Source: Ifrita kowaldi
Lineage: Eukaryota > Chordata > Aves > Passeriformes > Cinclosomatidae
DNA: 64,000 nt
NCBI GenBank assembly: GCA_013398055.1
Contig: VZRS01014568.1
Location: forward strand, 62,001 to 126,000
Direction of reading: 5' to 3'
Part shown: positions 26,022-38,490 of the stretch, one piece after another
How the letters are laid out: the number at the start of each line of letters is the position of its first letter
How positions within the stretch are numbered: position 1 is the first letter of the stretch
Position numbers and translations under genes: made by a program
The notes under the pieces: model-generated
Told to the model about the DNA's origin: nothing
Database searches by the model: none
The model's input: only the letters and a program-made list of their open reading frames with translations

Positions 26022-27261
26022 GAGGTACCAGTCCCTGCAAGAAATACCAGGAACACAGGTAGGTAAGACTTTGTAGAATTCCTGGGTGGCTTTTTTTCTT
26101 TCTACTTAAGACAATCTGCAAGTCCCAGAGCAAAATAAAATTCTATGTGGGCATCCTCAGATCAAACATGAAATATTCATGCTAATGTAGCAACCTGCTG
26201 TTGGGTTTTGGAGGGTTAGTTTATTTATTTATTAACTTATTGGTTCTGTTTTTTTTTTTTAATAGAGTTAATTAGCTCTACCAGAGACAAAAGTTAATTT
26301 GTTTAGCTGTTGAAGGCTTATCCTCTATTCTACAAGCATTTTCATCATGTTCCTATTACTCTTTGTTAGAATTCAGGCTGTTCTCCTGAGATGGTTAAAG
26401 CAAGTTAGCCTGACAGGCAGTAAAATGTTTGCAGATACCTTAGCAGTCATGTCCTGCAATAGTTGTCACCAAAAGCAATTTTAGAGGCAAGTGGATGCCT
26501 AAAAATAAACTTTTTTAATACGGTTTTTTTTACAGGAATTTGTATGATCACAGTTGGAAACTATATTATGCCTGAACTACAGCTCAAGTCTAAAGTTGAG
26601 CCAAAGTGAAAGCCTGAGTACTAAACTGTTATTAAATACTAGAATGACATGGAAATAACTTGACAAAATTTCTCATGGCAAATACTGTACTTCCCATGAT
26701 ATCAGATTACTACTTTCTTTTTCCATTGCTAAAAACACCAAGATGAAAACTATTGGAGATGAAGAACCAAATGTAACTTCTTTCCATTGATCAAATTGCT
26801 GTTGCTGTTATCATTTACCATCAAAACAAAGAAACCACAAGACACATTTGGGAAGCAAGATTAATTTCTGTTAGTAGTTCTCTGTCTAGTCCTTAGGCAA
26901 CTTTGGTTTAGCTTTTAAGACAGTCAGTTGTGATTTCACAGGTTCCACCTAAAGCACATACATATCCATCCATCCTCAGAGGAGCCTTTGAGGAACCGAC
27001 CTGCTTAGTTTTTCTTAAAACCTAAACTGTTTTGATGATTTGGTAAAGCACTGAACATCTTTAAACAGTGATTTCGCCGTATGGTTCCTCTGTCAAATTA
27101 GAGTTGATTTTCAGCCCTGGCATGTCTCATCTACATGGATCACAAGTCCTTTAGAATGGTGACTGTCATTCAGTGTGTGCTCAGAGTCCCAGGCAGCAGA
27201 TCCATGTGTGAGTGGTGGGACACTATGAAAGTACTAACAGTATCAGAGCTGTGATAACAGC

Positions 27262-27329
27262 TGCAATTTCTGACAGCTGCAGGAGAGAGCCAGGATGCAA
27301 TTTCTGAAAGATACAGGACAGATGAGGAT
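27262..27329 (+). repeat. Diverged 34-bp tandem duplication
   Basis: TGCAATTTCTGA begins two successive units at 27262 and 27296. Each continues with a CAGGA element and ends in AGGAT, with several substitutions between units. It is older than the duplication at 21531. Confidence 0.7.
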
Positions 27330-28674
27330 GAAGGCCAGTCTTCTGTGTCTTACTCCTACAGGATCAGAAAACTTCTTGGTAAGGCAACTCTTTGGGTAAC
27401 CTTGTTCAGGTAGCTTTCATAATAGAGGACATTAAAAAGGAGAGATAAATGTGGGTTTGGCAGCTGCAGTCATAAAAATGCAATAAAAATTAGAACTGTG
27501 CTTGCTCACATTGTCCTGTGGAAATTGACAGCCAAGTTTCTCAGGTCTGGTCATGCTTCTCTCACATCACCGTACACAAGCATTGACATTTCTGTCTGTC
27601 TCAGCTGTTTGGACGCACAGCAAAAAACATCAGGGCTGAGTGACAGGAGCTCTCCTTTCCCAGGAAGGTCCTTCACCAGGACCTGTCCTGGGGAAGAGCA
27701 CAAAAACACACGTGATGGGCCTTTTTGCGCTCCTACTTAGAGGGAGAACCAGCCCTGAGTCAGGCAGTGTTTATTACTACCAGTAATAACTGCATCAAAT
27801 TATTTGGTTTGTAGCTGTTTTTCTAAATCGAGTAGAAACTGGGGAGAAGTGACTTCAGACTGAAGACGCCGTGTCTGACAGCCAGTTCATAAAGCAGATC
27901 TCCAGGATGGGCATGAGTATCATTTGTAGAGGAGCTGACAATGGAAGCACCCCGGATGTGTCTTCAATATGAACTTCTGTAAAAAGCAGGTCTGTCCAGA
28001 AACAAAGTGTCAGCTCAGCAAAGTCCTTCACATTTTTAGCTCCCTTGCAAAGAAATAACAGGAAGGAAGTGACAAGTTGCAGGTACAGAAAACCTACCTG
28101 GAGTTGGCAAAGGGGCTTAATAGGACTGGAGCCAAAATCCTTGGATATTAACACCCTGCTGATTTAATGTTCAGTCAATTGCTCTAATAAGCGGTGACCT
28201 TCAAACGGTTGCTTCGTTTCTCTCCATAGGCAAACTGTGTAGTTCCCTGCCTCCCTTGCCTCTCTGTAAGGTGTTGCAATACCTTAGGCTGGAAAAAAAA
28301 TTTTTGGGATCGGGACTCTTGGAATTATTTTGACCTTGAATAAGCCTGGTTCCTTCAGAAGGAGCTGAGTTCCTAAGGCTGCTAATAATTTTCAAGGCCA
28401 CCCTTATTTAAAGCCCATCTGACCTCATTTATAGGAGCCATTCTATTGAAAATTAGATGATTGTGTGCACTCTTTCTGTATTACTCAACCTTATAGTCAG
28501 CCTAAGAACACAAGTCTGGAAGGAAGGACTCAAGTGATTTTAAAAAAACTCCTCAGTGGGGAGAACAGACTCAGCTTCTCTTTTGTCACATAACAGCTTA
28601 CAATTTTTCACAAATGACTAAGCTCAAGTCCTTAAAAGTGCAAAGTGCCTTACTGTGCTATATACAAAATGCCT

Positions 28675-28765
28675 ACATACTTTGGGGCAGCTGGGTTTAA
28701 GTCCCTCAAGCTGTTCCTCACCTATAATATAAGTTAATAACATCTTCCCACTTCAGCAGACTGTG
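28675..28765 (+). mobile_element. MIR-like SINE relic
   Basis: CTGTTCCTCACCTATAATAT then AAGTTAATAACATCTTCCCA resembles the MIR 3' core CAGTTTCCTCATCTGTAAAA then TGGGGATAATAACACCTACC. GGCAGCTGGGTTTAAGTCCC just upstream resembles the tRNA-derived GGGTTCGAATCCC part, though with a deletion between the two. Confidence 0.45.
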
Positions 28766-31700
28766 CCAGAAGCAGTTCATTACTGCCCTCAGGTGTGAAA
28801 CCAGCTGCAGGCACAAAGTCACTGCCATAAAAGACTGCAGCTGTAGGAACAACATAGTGTTAGAGAATGACAGCCTGTGGGGGCTGTTAGGTGGGCTGGA
28901 AGATTGGCAGCATGGGAGGGCAGGAGCAGTTGAAGAAAGTTGTGAGGATTCCTTCGTTTTTCTGTGAATACCAGGTTTCTAGGTCAGGATTCAGAGCAGG
29001 GTCTATAAAAAGAGAAAAGCAGCAAGAAGTATTAGGGGTTGGAGTGGAGGGAGTGCTCATGCTAAGCATGTAGTCCCAGGGTTGAGTTTAAAAGGTAAAT
29101 GGTTCTGCTGTCCATCTACTGATTTTTCTTTTTTCCTGGCCACAGAATGCCAGGTTGCATTATACCTTAGCCACAAACAAGTGTCCTAGATATAGGTGAA
29201 GCTCTTTGACAGATAGTTTGAGTTACAAAACTATTTTCTTCTTAGTTTGTGCAGGGAAACTATTTCCTGACCCCTCACAGAAATAACTCTGTCTGCCTTG
29301 ATTTTTCCTATAGTCATCTCAGAAGGGCTTGTTTTCTCTTTTTGTTTATAAAAAATACGAGAAATAGTTAAGGTTCTTTTAAAGGGCCTCTATGGGAATT
29401 TGAAGCACTCACGGACAGAATGGAACATCTGTCAGCTTTCAAGCTGCTACAAGTAACTTTACATTCCCCCTGTACATACGTTATGCTCCTGGACTGAGCT
29501 AGTGGTCACCGTGTAGCTTGGAATTAAAAAAAAAAAGTGAAAGAATATCATTAAGTTAGTGGACATAAAACTGTTCAGCAACAAAAGGAATTCTTCCTGC
29601 CTCTGAAGAATAAGACACTTGGATATCGCAGCTACCAGCAATCCCTAAAGCAAGTGACATCCTTCCTTGGCCAACTATTGCTATAGCTCCGTTGTCTCAG
29701 TTACAGGCGAATGAAATGTTATCTGAAAGTCCCTGCTTCACTCTTATCCTTCAGAAAGAAGTGAAATTATATGAGAGCAGCTAGAACGCTGTCACTTGAA
29801 GTTTACATCTTCAGCATGGTAGGAACTGAGGTACAGAATGCAACTCTCTTGAGGGAAAAAAATCTTTTTTTTTTTTTTTAACAGTAAAATTACATGTTAA
29901 TCAGTAAGTTCTTCTCTTAAAAAGCAAACTTGGTGTTTTGCCAGTTAATCAGTGGTGTTTACTGGGAATGTTCTAGCAAATGCTTTTGCTGCAGCACAGC
30001 ACCTGTTTAAAATCATCATTTTCATGGAAATCTAGCAATCCAAAAACCATTTCCATGTTGGGGATGTTTCTTTTGGTTCAGTAGGAGAACTCTGAATGAA
30101 AATTTGGGTACTGAACCCAGAATAAGTAGGAGACTGCAGTCTTTCACCTTCCTTCCCCCAAGCTGAAGATGGTAGAGAGGTATTCTGGTTCTTCAAGCTC
30201 AGTGACTGAAACCTGAGACTCCCATGTCTAATGGGAGGGGTTTTTAATTCATATGCTCTCTGGATTTTATTCAAACTCTTTCTTCCCTACCTCTTCTGTC
30301 AAAACAACTGTTAAGTACTTTCTTAAAAAGTTTTTCCTCTAACATGCAACAGAAGGAACACAAATTGATAAGCTTTCATGTGAAGTGTTTTTCCCCAGCA
30401 TGTTCCTATAAAAAGCAGTATATCTGCAACTGTGCCATTTCTTACAGCAATCTCGTCTGGAGGTAAATCTGTGACCTCCCATGCCCATTTCATTATCTGT
30501 GAGATTTGTCTCATGAAAACTTTTTGAAGATGTCTTGTACCTGCTGTAGCATGGCTTTTGGAAAATGCCCCTCTTGTATGCATATCTGTTCCGGTTGTTT
30601 GCAAGGCCACTTCTCTTCAAGCCTTACACTCATCCATGAAGTGCCTCCACGCCTCAAACAAATAAGCATATTTTTGTGCTCTTCATTCATATTGAACCAC
30701 AGGACTTTCCCTCCTGTGCAAAAGGAAGAGTCACCATGCCCTACTTCTGTTAGTGCACCATAAATTGAGCCTGCAGCTACAGTTCCTATGTACATTCCAC
30801 TGTTAACTGTTTCAAGAACCCACTAAAAAATTATTATGAACTTTGAACAGAGAGTCCTTCCTGGCTGCAAGAACCAAAAAACCACAACCATCTGTATTTA
30901 CTTTTCCCTCCGCCATACATTCAGCCCTTCCATTTACAGAGAGATATTGATATCAATTCATTCACTTCCAAGAAATTATGGCTATTCAGTGAGCTGGGAT
31001 GGGTCCTTTAAGCCCCCTGATTAGGTAATCTACTAATAAGCAGTAGATTTGTTTTGCTGTCACTCACCATTAACAGTGGGTCAGTTACTGTGTGCCTGCA
31101 TTGGCATTTCATCCAAAGGAATTTCTGTTTGGGGAAGAGAAAGGTTTTGAAGGGATGATGCTTTTTTTTTTGATGGCATCACACAGCCTGTGCGTGTCAG
31201 AAAGATGGAAAAAAACCTGGGCCCCAGGGCGAGAGTCTGTTCAGCTCTGATAACATGTCTGCTGACCTTTAGTGCAACAGGGAGTTAAGTTGCTCACAGT
31301 CTACAGCAGCAGCAAAAGATGGATCCCCGGCTGCTCTCCAGCCCAGGCTGTACAGGGGGCCATGAACAGCAGCTGCTTCTTCCAGCTAAGTGAGGTGCAA
31401 GTCTCAGGATGGAAGACAGTGAACAAATCCCTGCCATAGACCCATCCCACAGCAGCAACTCATGATGTATTTACAGTCCATTCACAGATACATCTTGTGG
31501 GTGAGAGAAGGGAGAAACAATTTCTCATGGGAAATAAAGATTGTATTTATTGGAATGTTGTAGTTGCTGCTCTGTATATAATTCAAACTTAAGGAGTCTC
31601 TCAGAAAAAAAATATACTTCAGGATCTCACATTACATAATGCTGAGAAATTTCAAGTCTAATGTGGGATGCAGAAGACTTCTGTGAGGTTTTATAGCAGA

Positions 31701-34078
31701 AAAACCTGAGCCATTTCTCATCAACATAAGATTTATATCACATGGAAGGTAAAGATCAGTTACTATTAATTCATTCAGGGAATAAAAATTATAAATACAG
31801 CTAATTTATTATATCCATGGATAAAATCGGAGACCCACTGACAGTGCAGAGAATTTTGTCATTGAGTTGAAAAGGAGTGGAATGCCAAGCATTTTAAATA
31901 TACATACAAGCTCGTTTAGGCAAATAAAGCAATTATTTGTCATTCATATTCAGAGAATAGACTTGCCAGTTCGCTCTCTGAAATTTTTGTTGCTATTACA
32001 CTTTTGCATAATTTATTGCCAATTTTGTTTACATGTGCTGTGTTTGAAAATGAAGCAGCATGAGAGCAAAGAATATTATAGTTTGCCAGTTAAAGAAAAG
32101 AACAGAGTGTGAGGAGGCTTTTTTATTTCTGCTGTATTAAAAGTGATAAGTTAAATACAGGGACTGAAATGCCTTTCCAGACTTACATAATAAATATAAT
32201 ATTCATCAAACCTCCTAGCTAAATATTGATCATTAAACTCCCACATTAAAGACCAGTCTGTGCTCACTTACTCCATAGGAAGGAGTCTGGAGGTGGAAGG
32301 AGTAGTTTCTGAAAAGTTTGTGCGCTCTCTCTTGCAACTGCTTTCTTGTGCTGATAGAGCGAAATACCAGGGGGAGAGAAATGTCCCTCAAATACTTTCT
32401 TCTAAAGAACTGCTAGGAGTAATACATGGATATGTCCTTGCTGTGAAAGCTTCCGATGTGCTTGGGGCCACCACAGAGGATGGTTGTTGAACAGGACACT
32501 GGAGGAGCCCTGGGCATTCCCAGTGCTTTCCATCCCAGCCTAGTTCCATGTAGGGGTCCATCCCAGCACTTCCCAGGTCTTCTTCTGTGGTGTCATCAGC
32601 ACAGCTCTGGCAGCATCACCAAGCGAATAGCTTTGTGGAAGCAGAGATTCCCCCTCCGTGGGTTTACAGCATGAACGGTTCTGTCAGCTCAGCCAGATGT
32701 CTCAAGGAAACACCCCAACAAGGGGACTGCACTGTTGGCTCCAGAGTTCTCCCCCCCCACCCCCAAAAAAAGGGAAATTTTCCATTAAAAACTGCTTTCA
32801 TGTCTTTCTGTAGGTACTGTACCCAAAGAACATACAAGTGTACTGAGTTGTTCAGCATTGCAGACGCAAAGAGGGAGAAATGCCCAGAGCAGCACGTTAC
32901 CTTTTTCTGTAAACTGAGCATGGAAGATCAGTGCCTCTGTTATGTGATGATCACACACAAACCTGCGCACCTCAGGAGGCACAGATGCGGGTATGGCCAG
33001 AGAATTCAGGGAAAACTTTATCTTTCATTGAGGCCAACAAATGTTTCTTACAGGCAATGGAAATCAACTTGCAAAGAAACAAGTCCCTTGAAACAAAATT
33101 TCCCCTTCGGCAACTACAGTCTAGCACACAGTGCCTTTTGCATAGATGGGCTAAAGAAATAAGCACAGGGAAGGGAGATGGGAGATCCTGGCAGAAGCAC
33201 TGGTGGCCAAAACGCACAATTTTCCCCATCTGTTGTCCCATCAGTGAATTGAAGGCCATAGTTTTGTCAGAAGGGTGCTGTTCTGTTTAATTAGGTAATG
33301 TCAGGACAGTGCTTTGATTCTATAAACACCATATAATTGCTAAGTGCCTAATTCCTCACACCCTGCACTGCAGTGGGAAGAAAAAGGGTATCCCTTTGAT
33401 CTCCTGTGCAGGCATCCAGACCAAACTGCTGTTCTGACATCCCTGGATGAGTATTCAGGTCCAGTTACTCAACCCTTGAAACGCATCCCATTTCTCCCCC
33501 TGCCCATCTGTCTGCATGGCCCCATGCCCTCCTGAAAGCATCCTGTGTTCATGCGAGGAGTTCACAAGTGCCAAGAGGAGAGTGTGCACAGCCAGCAGTG
33601 CCTTTCCTTTGAGATCACTTTGTCAGGTGACAAATCCATGATGTGTTGGCTGTGGTGGGCAGTCTTTCTGTAACACCTGAGTGGCAGTTTCCAGCAGAAA
33701 TATACTCCCATGGTCGTGTCTTCTCTAAGAATTAGGAGCAGTAATGACTTGCAAAGCCTCATTTGTATTAGTCACAAATTCTGCACCATTAGGGCCCAGT
33801 TTGCAATTTAGCTGGTCTCATTTCTACTTGAGCAAAGAGCCAGGACAGCCTTTTTAATTTTGTTATGGTGATACTGCTGCATAAATAGGAGAGATTTGGA
33901 TATCAGCTGAACCATCTCAGAGCTCTTTTGACTAAATGGACTTCAAGGATTGTCAGACAAAAAGTAAATACACCAAGTTTCAGATTTATAGCGTAATGTT
34001 GTTTCAGCACAAGAAAATAATCCACACAGTCACAGCATGGATTTCCATCTTCCTCCATCGGTCAGATGACATTGTGGT
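28766..34078. other. Unique DNA, no gene recognised
   Basis: Contains two patches open on both strands (30320-30800 and 32250-33290) with no recognisable product, and a C8/C5/A7 run at 32751-32768. The 94-codon ATG frame at 30511-30795 (minus) has no family match I know. Confidence 0.65.
29862..29881 (+). repeat. Poly-T tract
   Basis: A run of about 14 T after AATC. Possible remnant of a poly(A) tail of a minus-strand retrocopy, but no source sequence is recognisable next to it. Confidence 0.8.
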
Positions 34079-34148
34079 CTTGAGGCTGCTGCTGCCCTTT
34101 AATGCATGCCCTTGAGGCTACTGCATTAAAGGCAATCTGTGCCTCAAG
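34079..34148 (+). other. 70-nt imperfect hairpin (pre-miRNA-like shape)
   Basis: Seen: outer arms CTTGAGGC (34079-34086) and GCCTCAAG (34141-34148) are exact complements. Inner arms CCTTTAATGCA (34096-34106) and TGCATTAAAGG (34122-34132) are also exact complements. They enclose a 15-nt loop, and an unpaired stretch of about 8-9 nt separates the two stems. The total length is within the pre-miRNA range, but the internal loop is large. It may equally be a chance or transposon-derived inverted repeat. The structure is clear; a function is not. Confidence 0.35.
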
Positions 34149-35159
34149 CAGCAAATACAGTCCCTGGATCAGTGCCCAGAGATGAGGCAGCCAGGGGCCA
34201 TCATCGTGGTAATAGTAGAGTTAAAGAAAACTGTAGATTAAATAAACCCAGACATGGAACCAAATAGTTGCTTTCTCTGCAGTCCTTAATCCGGGGCCGA
34301 CTCCAGCAAGCAGGGGTGACAGCATGCACCAGTTGGAAGTTTCTGGCCTAGCTGTTGTATGTTTTCATGTTCCTCCTTCCCCTGGCTCCAGACAAGCACA
34401 GAAGATGCCCAGAAGCTGGGAAAGGACATGGCCAGTCAGGTGTGATCCAAGCTGGGTGAAAGAAGCACTGGGGATCAGCAAAAATCAATGCAGATGCTTT
34501 GCAGGATTTATTTCCCTGATCAAAATACTGGAGCGTTCGAACTGGGAATATACTTATAGTTCAACTATTGCTAACAAGAATAACTAGCACCAGAAAAACA
34601 TGGCCATCAGCAACCAGCCACTGCCAGCTCAGATAATTCCCTCATGCCACCTCTGATCTTCAGCAATTATTTTATGAGTTTGGAGAACTGAGGATGGTGT
34701 GACTCATGCAAGTATAATTTATTTGGTTTTTTTCAGTCTAGTGTTTTTGCCAAGAAAAGCTGGACAATCTGAAGCAAAATATTTTAACAAGTAGTAGGAA
34801 ACAAACGAGGCAACTGCGATTTTAGGAACAGCTTCCAGCCATCCAAGAGATCTGTATGGCTCCCACAGCCGGCGTGCTGGGCCCCACCAGCTGTGTCAGT
34901 GAGGAAAGGGAATGCTGCGAGGATCCTGAGCATCGCTGGGTCCTTGTGAACTGGCTCTGTGTTCCTGCAACTGGGTCTAAACAAGAGTGAAATGAGACCT
35001 AATAACCTTTCTAGATCCATAAATCTGTTCTGTTCTAATTTTCTATTGAGAATAGCAATAAAGCAATAAAATGTAGCCCAGTGGTTTAAAATAGATAAAC
35101 CACATCTCACTGGTGCAAAATCATTATAGCGCCTGACCATAAATTCTTGCACCAGTCTA
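34149..35159. other. Unique DNA, no gene recognised
   Basis: Nothing beyond short frames without domains. Confidence 0.6.
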
Positions 35160-35700
35160 AGTTGTTTAATGAACTTGAGTACTTAAATTTAATATTGGCT
35201 CAGCTTAATCTCAGGTGATATTAATCACTAATTAATACTTTTTTGGGGGGTTGTTCATGCAGAAAGTATAACAGCTCTAATTACCACTTGCTTGATAATG
35301 TGCCTTTATCTCTATTTTAATGGGGCTACCCAGTTTATTTAGATGCAAACATCTAAGGATTTTTACATCCCCAAGAGCAATTGCTCTCTTAAATACTTTC
35401 AGTGATACAGTTACTTTAAGGCAATAAGCAGTGCAAGAGGAGCTAGCATGAAATTACATTATATCTCCAGAGCTTTGTAGTTATATAAGAACTCTTGGCT
35501 TATTCTGTTAATTAGGGGAATATGTTTACTGTGGGTTTTTGAAGTTATTAATTATTTTCATTAGTTTAAAATTCTTTAAGTGTCATCTCTGCATACTATT
35601 TCTATTAGTAATTCAGTCTAGGTGTGTACGGGACTTTACGCATTCCTATCTTAAGCAAAGGATGAGCAAAATATAAAAGGAAGGAGATTCAGTTAGTCAG
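35160..35700. promoter_or_regulatory. Enhancer-like block rich in homeodomain motifs
   Basis: Seen: repeated TAATTA/TTAATTA-type cores (CTAATTAATA near 35229, CTAATTACC near 35277, GTTAATTAGG near 35510, TTAATTATT near 35548), the palindromes TTAGATG-caaa-CATCTAA (35339-35356) and AGAGCAATTGCTCT (35374-35387), and no recognisable repeat. Known: TAATTA is the core for many homeodomain proteins, and deeply conserved vertebrate developmental enhancers often look like this. Inferred: a conserved non-coding element near a developmental gene. A+T-rich DNA gives such cores by chance, so conservation is the real test. Confidence 0.35.
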
Positions 35701-35729
35701 ATGTCATCCCAAGCTCCTACACTGTAAGT

Positions 35730-35785
35730 ATATATGCATTTATATATATATATGTATGAATGTATGTATGTATGTATGTATATAC
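35730..35785 (+). repeat. (TA)n and (TATG)n microsatellite
   Basis: (TA)n at about 35741-35752 passes into TATG/TGTA tetranucleotides up to 35784, with one interruption (AA at 35759). It lies at the right edge of an enhancer-like block. Confidence 0.95.
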
Positions 35786-36149
35786 TAGCCGCACCCAAGA
35801 AGCATGTGAACAAATTAACATTTTATGCCACGGATTTGCTACACTAAATCTAGCAATTTTTCCAATAGGTTTATTTCTGAAATACTAATATTTCTAGCCC
35901 ACATTAATTTATAAGTGTCCCTTTAATGTAGAACACAGTACTAATTAGAAATTTTCAAATATCAAAGGGAAAAACCCTCTACTTATACTTTCTGAGACTG
36001 GACAGAGTATAGCATAATGCACACTTAGGTAAAGTTTATTCTTGCATTTAAAGGATTAGAAGATGGATTTCTCTCTTACTCTCCATTATTTCAATTTCCA
36101 TTATTTCTGACAAAAGCTTAACTGTCTTTTAAGCTGCTTGCAAAATGAA

Positions 36150-36165
36150 TTTTATATATATATAT
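36150..36165 (+). repeat. Short (TA)n tract
   Basis: TTTTATATATATATATG: about seven TA units. Confidence 0.9.
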
Positions 36166-36492
36166 GATTAATGTGTAAGACCTTCAGTATTTAGTTGTTT
36201 ACTCCTCCCTTTCTCTGTGTGAGCAGGTCAGGTGCAAAAATACTTTGCTTCAGAAAAGGTGTCTGAAAATTAATTTATTAACATTCATTAGGCACTTGTA
36301 ATGAAATGTAGCAGTGGAGTACAAAGAACTGTTATTTTCTTTCTTTACATTCATCAGACTAAATTGGATTAATCAGATTGGAAAGAGTAATAAAATATTA
36401 GAGCTTGTTCTTATCTCTCAGCTTCCTCCCATCAGTTATAAATGAATACACCGGATGCTACCTGCTGCTGTGATGCAGTAACATTTGAGGCA

Positions 36493-36522
36493 CTCAAAAT
36501 GAGGCTACTTTCTCATTTTGAG
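36493..36522. other. Inverted repeat, 11-bp arms
   Basis: CTCAAAATGAG and CTCATTTTGAG flank an 8-nt spacer, exactly complementary. Confidence 0.9.
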
Positions 36523-38414
36523 GCAGCAAGTGGTAACAGAAAAATCTTATATTCTCACTAAGCTCTACTGCTGGCCAGCAAAAGAAAGAGAACAACTGTA
36601 AACCAGAGGCGTTTCAATTTTTCTTCGTTCTTCTTTTTTTCTGCGAAATCAATGACTGTGGAATTTTGAAATTCCCTCATAACTGCCAAACCCATTTTTC
36701 CCCCTCAGCCACACATCTGACAAGTGAAATCTCCATCCCCCCTTGCCTTGCCCTTTGCTGTGCAGAAGGGTAGGCAGCATCATCTACCCTGCTGAGGCGT
36801 GGCTGCTGGCAGCACCGGGCTGACCCTGCTGTGACCTGCCAGCGTTCCACTCTCCTCTCGAGGGGTGGCATCACCTTGACTATCGTGCTGTGAAACTGGC
36901 GTTCGGTCCTGCTGCCCACCCCTGCCTTCGGGTGCAGAGGAGGATGACACTGCCTCCAGAAAGGAGCTTGATCTTTCAGGATACTGGAAGGGAACTGAGT
37001 GTCATATGAGATCTGAATTAGATTTTTTTATTTGACCTGTCCCTGCTCAAAAGAGCCCACTTGCAGCAGTGAGAGCTTTCTCTCTGTGTTGGCGTTTGTT
37101 CCTGTGTGGCTGTCTTTCTACAAAGCCTGTTTTTATCACCTGTCTAAAGTGATGTCCAATCAGCTTTTCAGTTTTGTAAAGAGGATTTTTCATGGATCTT
37201 TTGTCATTCACATGTGGTGAAACACTTCAGATGGGGTTAAATCATAGTTTTCTTCATTTCTGTCGAAGATGAGCACAGAAGGATAGTGCACCTTTCCGGC
37301 TGTTTTCAGCATGGCCTTTAACTGATGAGAGGACAGAGACATGTGAGGGAACACAGAGCTCACTTAAAGAGTTAAATGTACCTCTAGGATGCCAAAAGCT
37401 CAATGGAGATAGACAAGTGTCTTGTAGGTGGACCCACAGGACCACAGCCTGTGGGGTACCAGAGGCAGCAAACAAGGTTCCATTCATCCAGAGAACAAAA
37501 AAGAGTTGCATGGCCAAATATGGCTTAGATCATGGCATATTTAGAATGACTATTTTTTCCTTCAAGCGCCATATAAAAAAAAATTAATTTTAGTTTTTCC
37601 TCAAGGCCTTCAGCTTCTACTTCCCTAACTGCCTTATCTCCCCATTTTACATACACAGAAAGGAAAATCAGCTAAAATACTCATTCTTGCATTCTCACTC
37701 TATGAATATTTCCTTGAGGTATTTTTTAATGTTGATGTTCCTATCTCAAGTCAAATAACCCAGGAGACATCTGGCCATTCTTCAGGGCTCTCCAGACGTG
37801 TGCCACTGCCTCAATTTCTGCATCTCATGTTCTTTGTCTTTCCATCACATTCCTCTCAGAAACAGAAACTCTGTCAATCCCAAGCCTTCACAGGGAGCTG
37901 ACTGCTTCCTTCCTGAGCCCCACTGACTTTCACTGAGCCCACGGCTCTTGCACTTTGAGCAGTCCATAACTTTTGTATTTTTAAAATGATTGGTCCTCCC
38001 CTTCCTTTTTTTTTTAACAGCTCACAGCAGGCATGAAACTCTGTGAGTTTCATGAGATGGTCAGCAGGAGTACTGAGCTCATGTAAGTAAAAAGAAAGGA
38101 GTAACTTCACAAGTCTTCCTCTATCTGGGACCGAATCCCTTGAAGAAGCACAAAAGCAATATTCACTTTTAGTGTGGAGGGTTTTTCATCTTCACTTACT
38201 CTTCATGCTTCCCAGGGCCCTGTTTTGTTCTAAGAATCATTGAAGTCAGGCCTGTTCTTTGGTCTGTGCCTAAATTGAGATCCAAAAGTCTTGATGCAAT
38301 CATTCTGAGTAAGAGCTGTAACTTCAGTCAGCCAGGTTAAAGTGAGATGACTGAGCAGATCTTGGTTTTGGAATAGATAAATACATTTTCTACCCACAAC
38401 ACGCCATGAATATC

Positions 38415-38490
38415 ATTCATTTCCACAACACCTTCCAAATATATTTGTGAAGTCAGAAGGGAAAAATTATATTCCCACTATCCCAAAAAA
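38415..38490 (-). mobile_element. Possible MIR/L2-type 3' fragment, antisense
   Basis: TTTCCACAACACCTTCC then TTTGTGAAGTCAGAAGGG and TTATATTCCCACTATCCC follow the inverted MIR/L2 layout (CTCACAACAACCCTATGAGGTAGG ... ATTATTATCCCC). The divergence is high. Confidence 0.35.

Larger units (their letters stand above)
24161..28674. other. Unique DNA, no gene recognised
   Basis: Outside the long stop-free frame at 25140-26021, it has a TTTA run at 26218-26234, a T13 run near 26249 and the 34-bp duplication. An isolated good donor sequence (ACAG|GTAGGTAAG, plus strand, near 26057) has no exon that can be defined around it. Confidence 0.65.

Noticed and set aside
30511..30795. 94-codon minus-strand ATG frame
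   Set aside because: Reads protein-like at first sight, but no family is recognised and two other frames overlap it on the same strand.
32587..33162. 191-codon plus-strand open frame with overlapping frames on the other strand
   Set aside because: Opens at GTG; openness on both strands reflects local composition, and no family or motif is recognisable.
37630..37670. CTTATCTCCCCATTTTACAT looks like an inverted MIR end
   Set aside because: Only about 20 bp agree; no further MIR sequence on either side.
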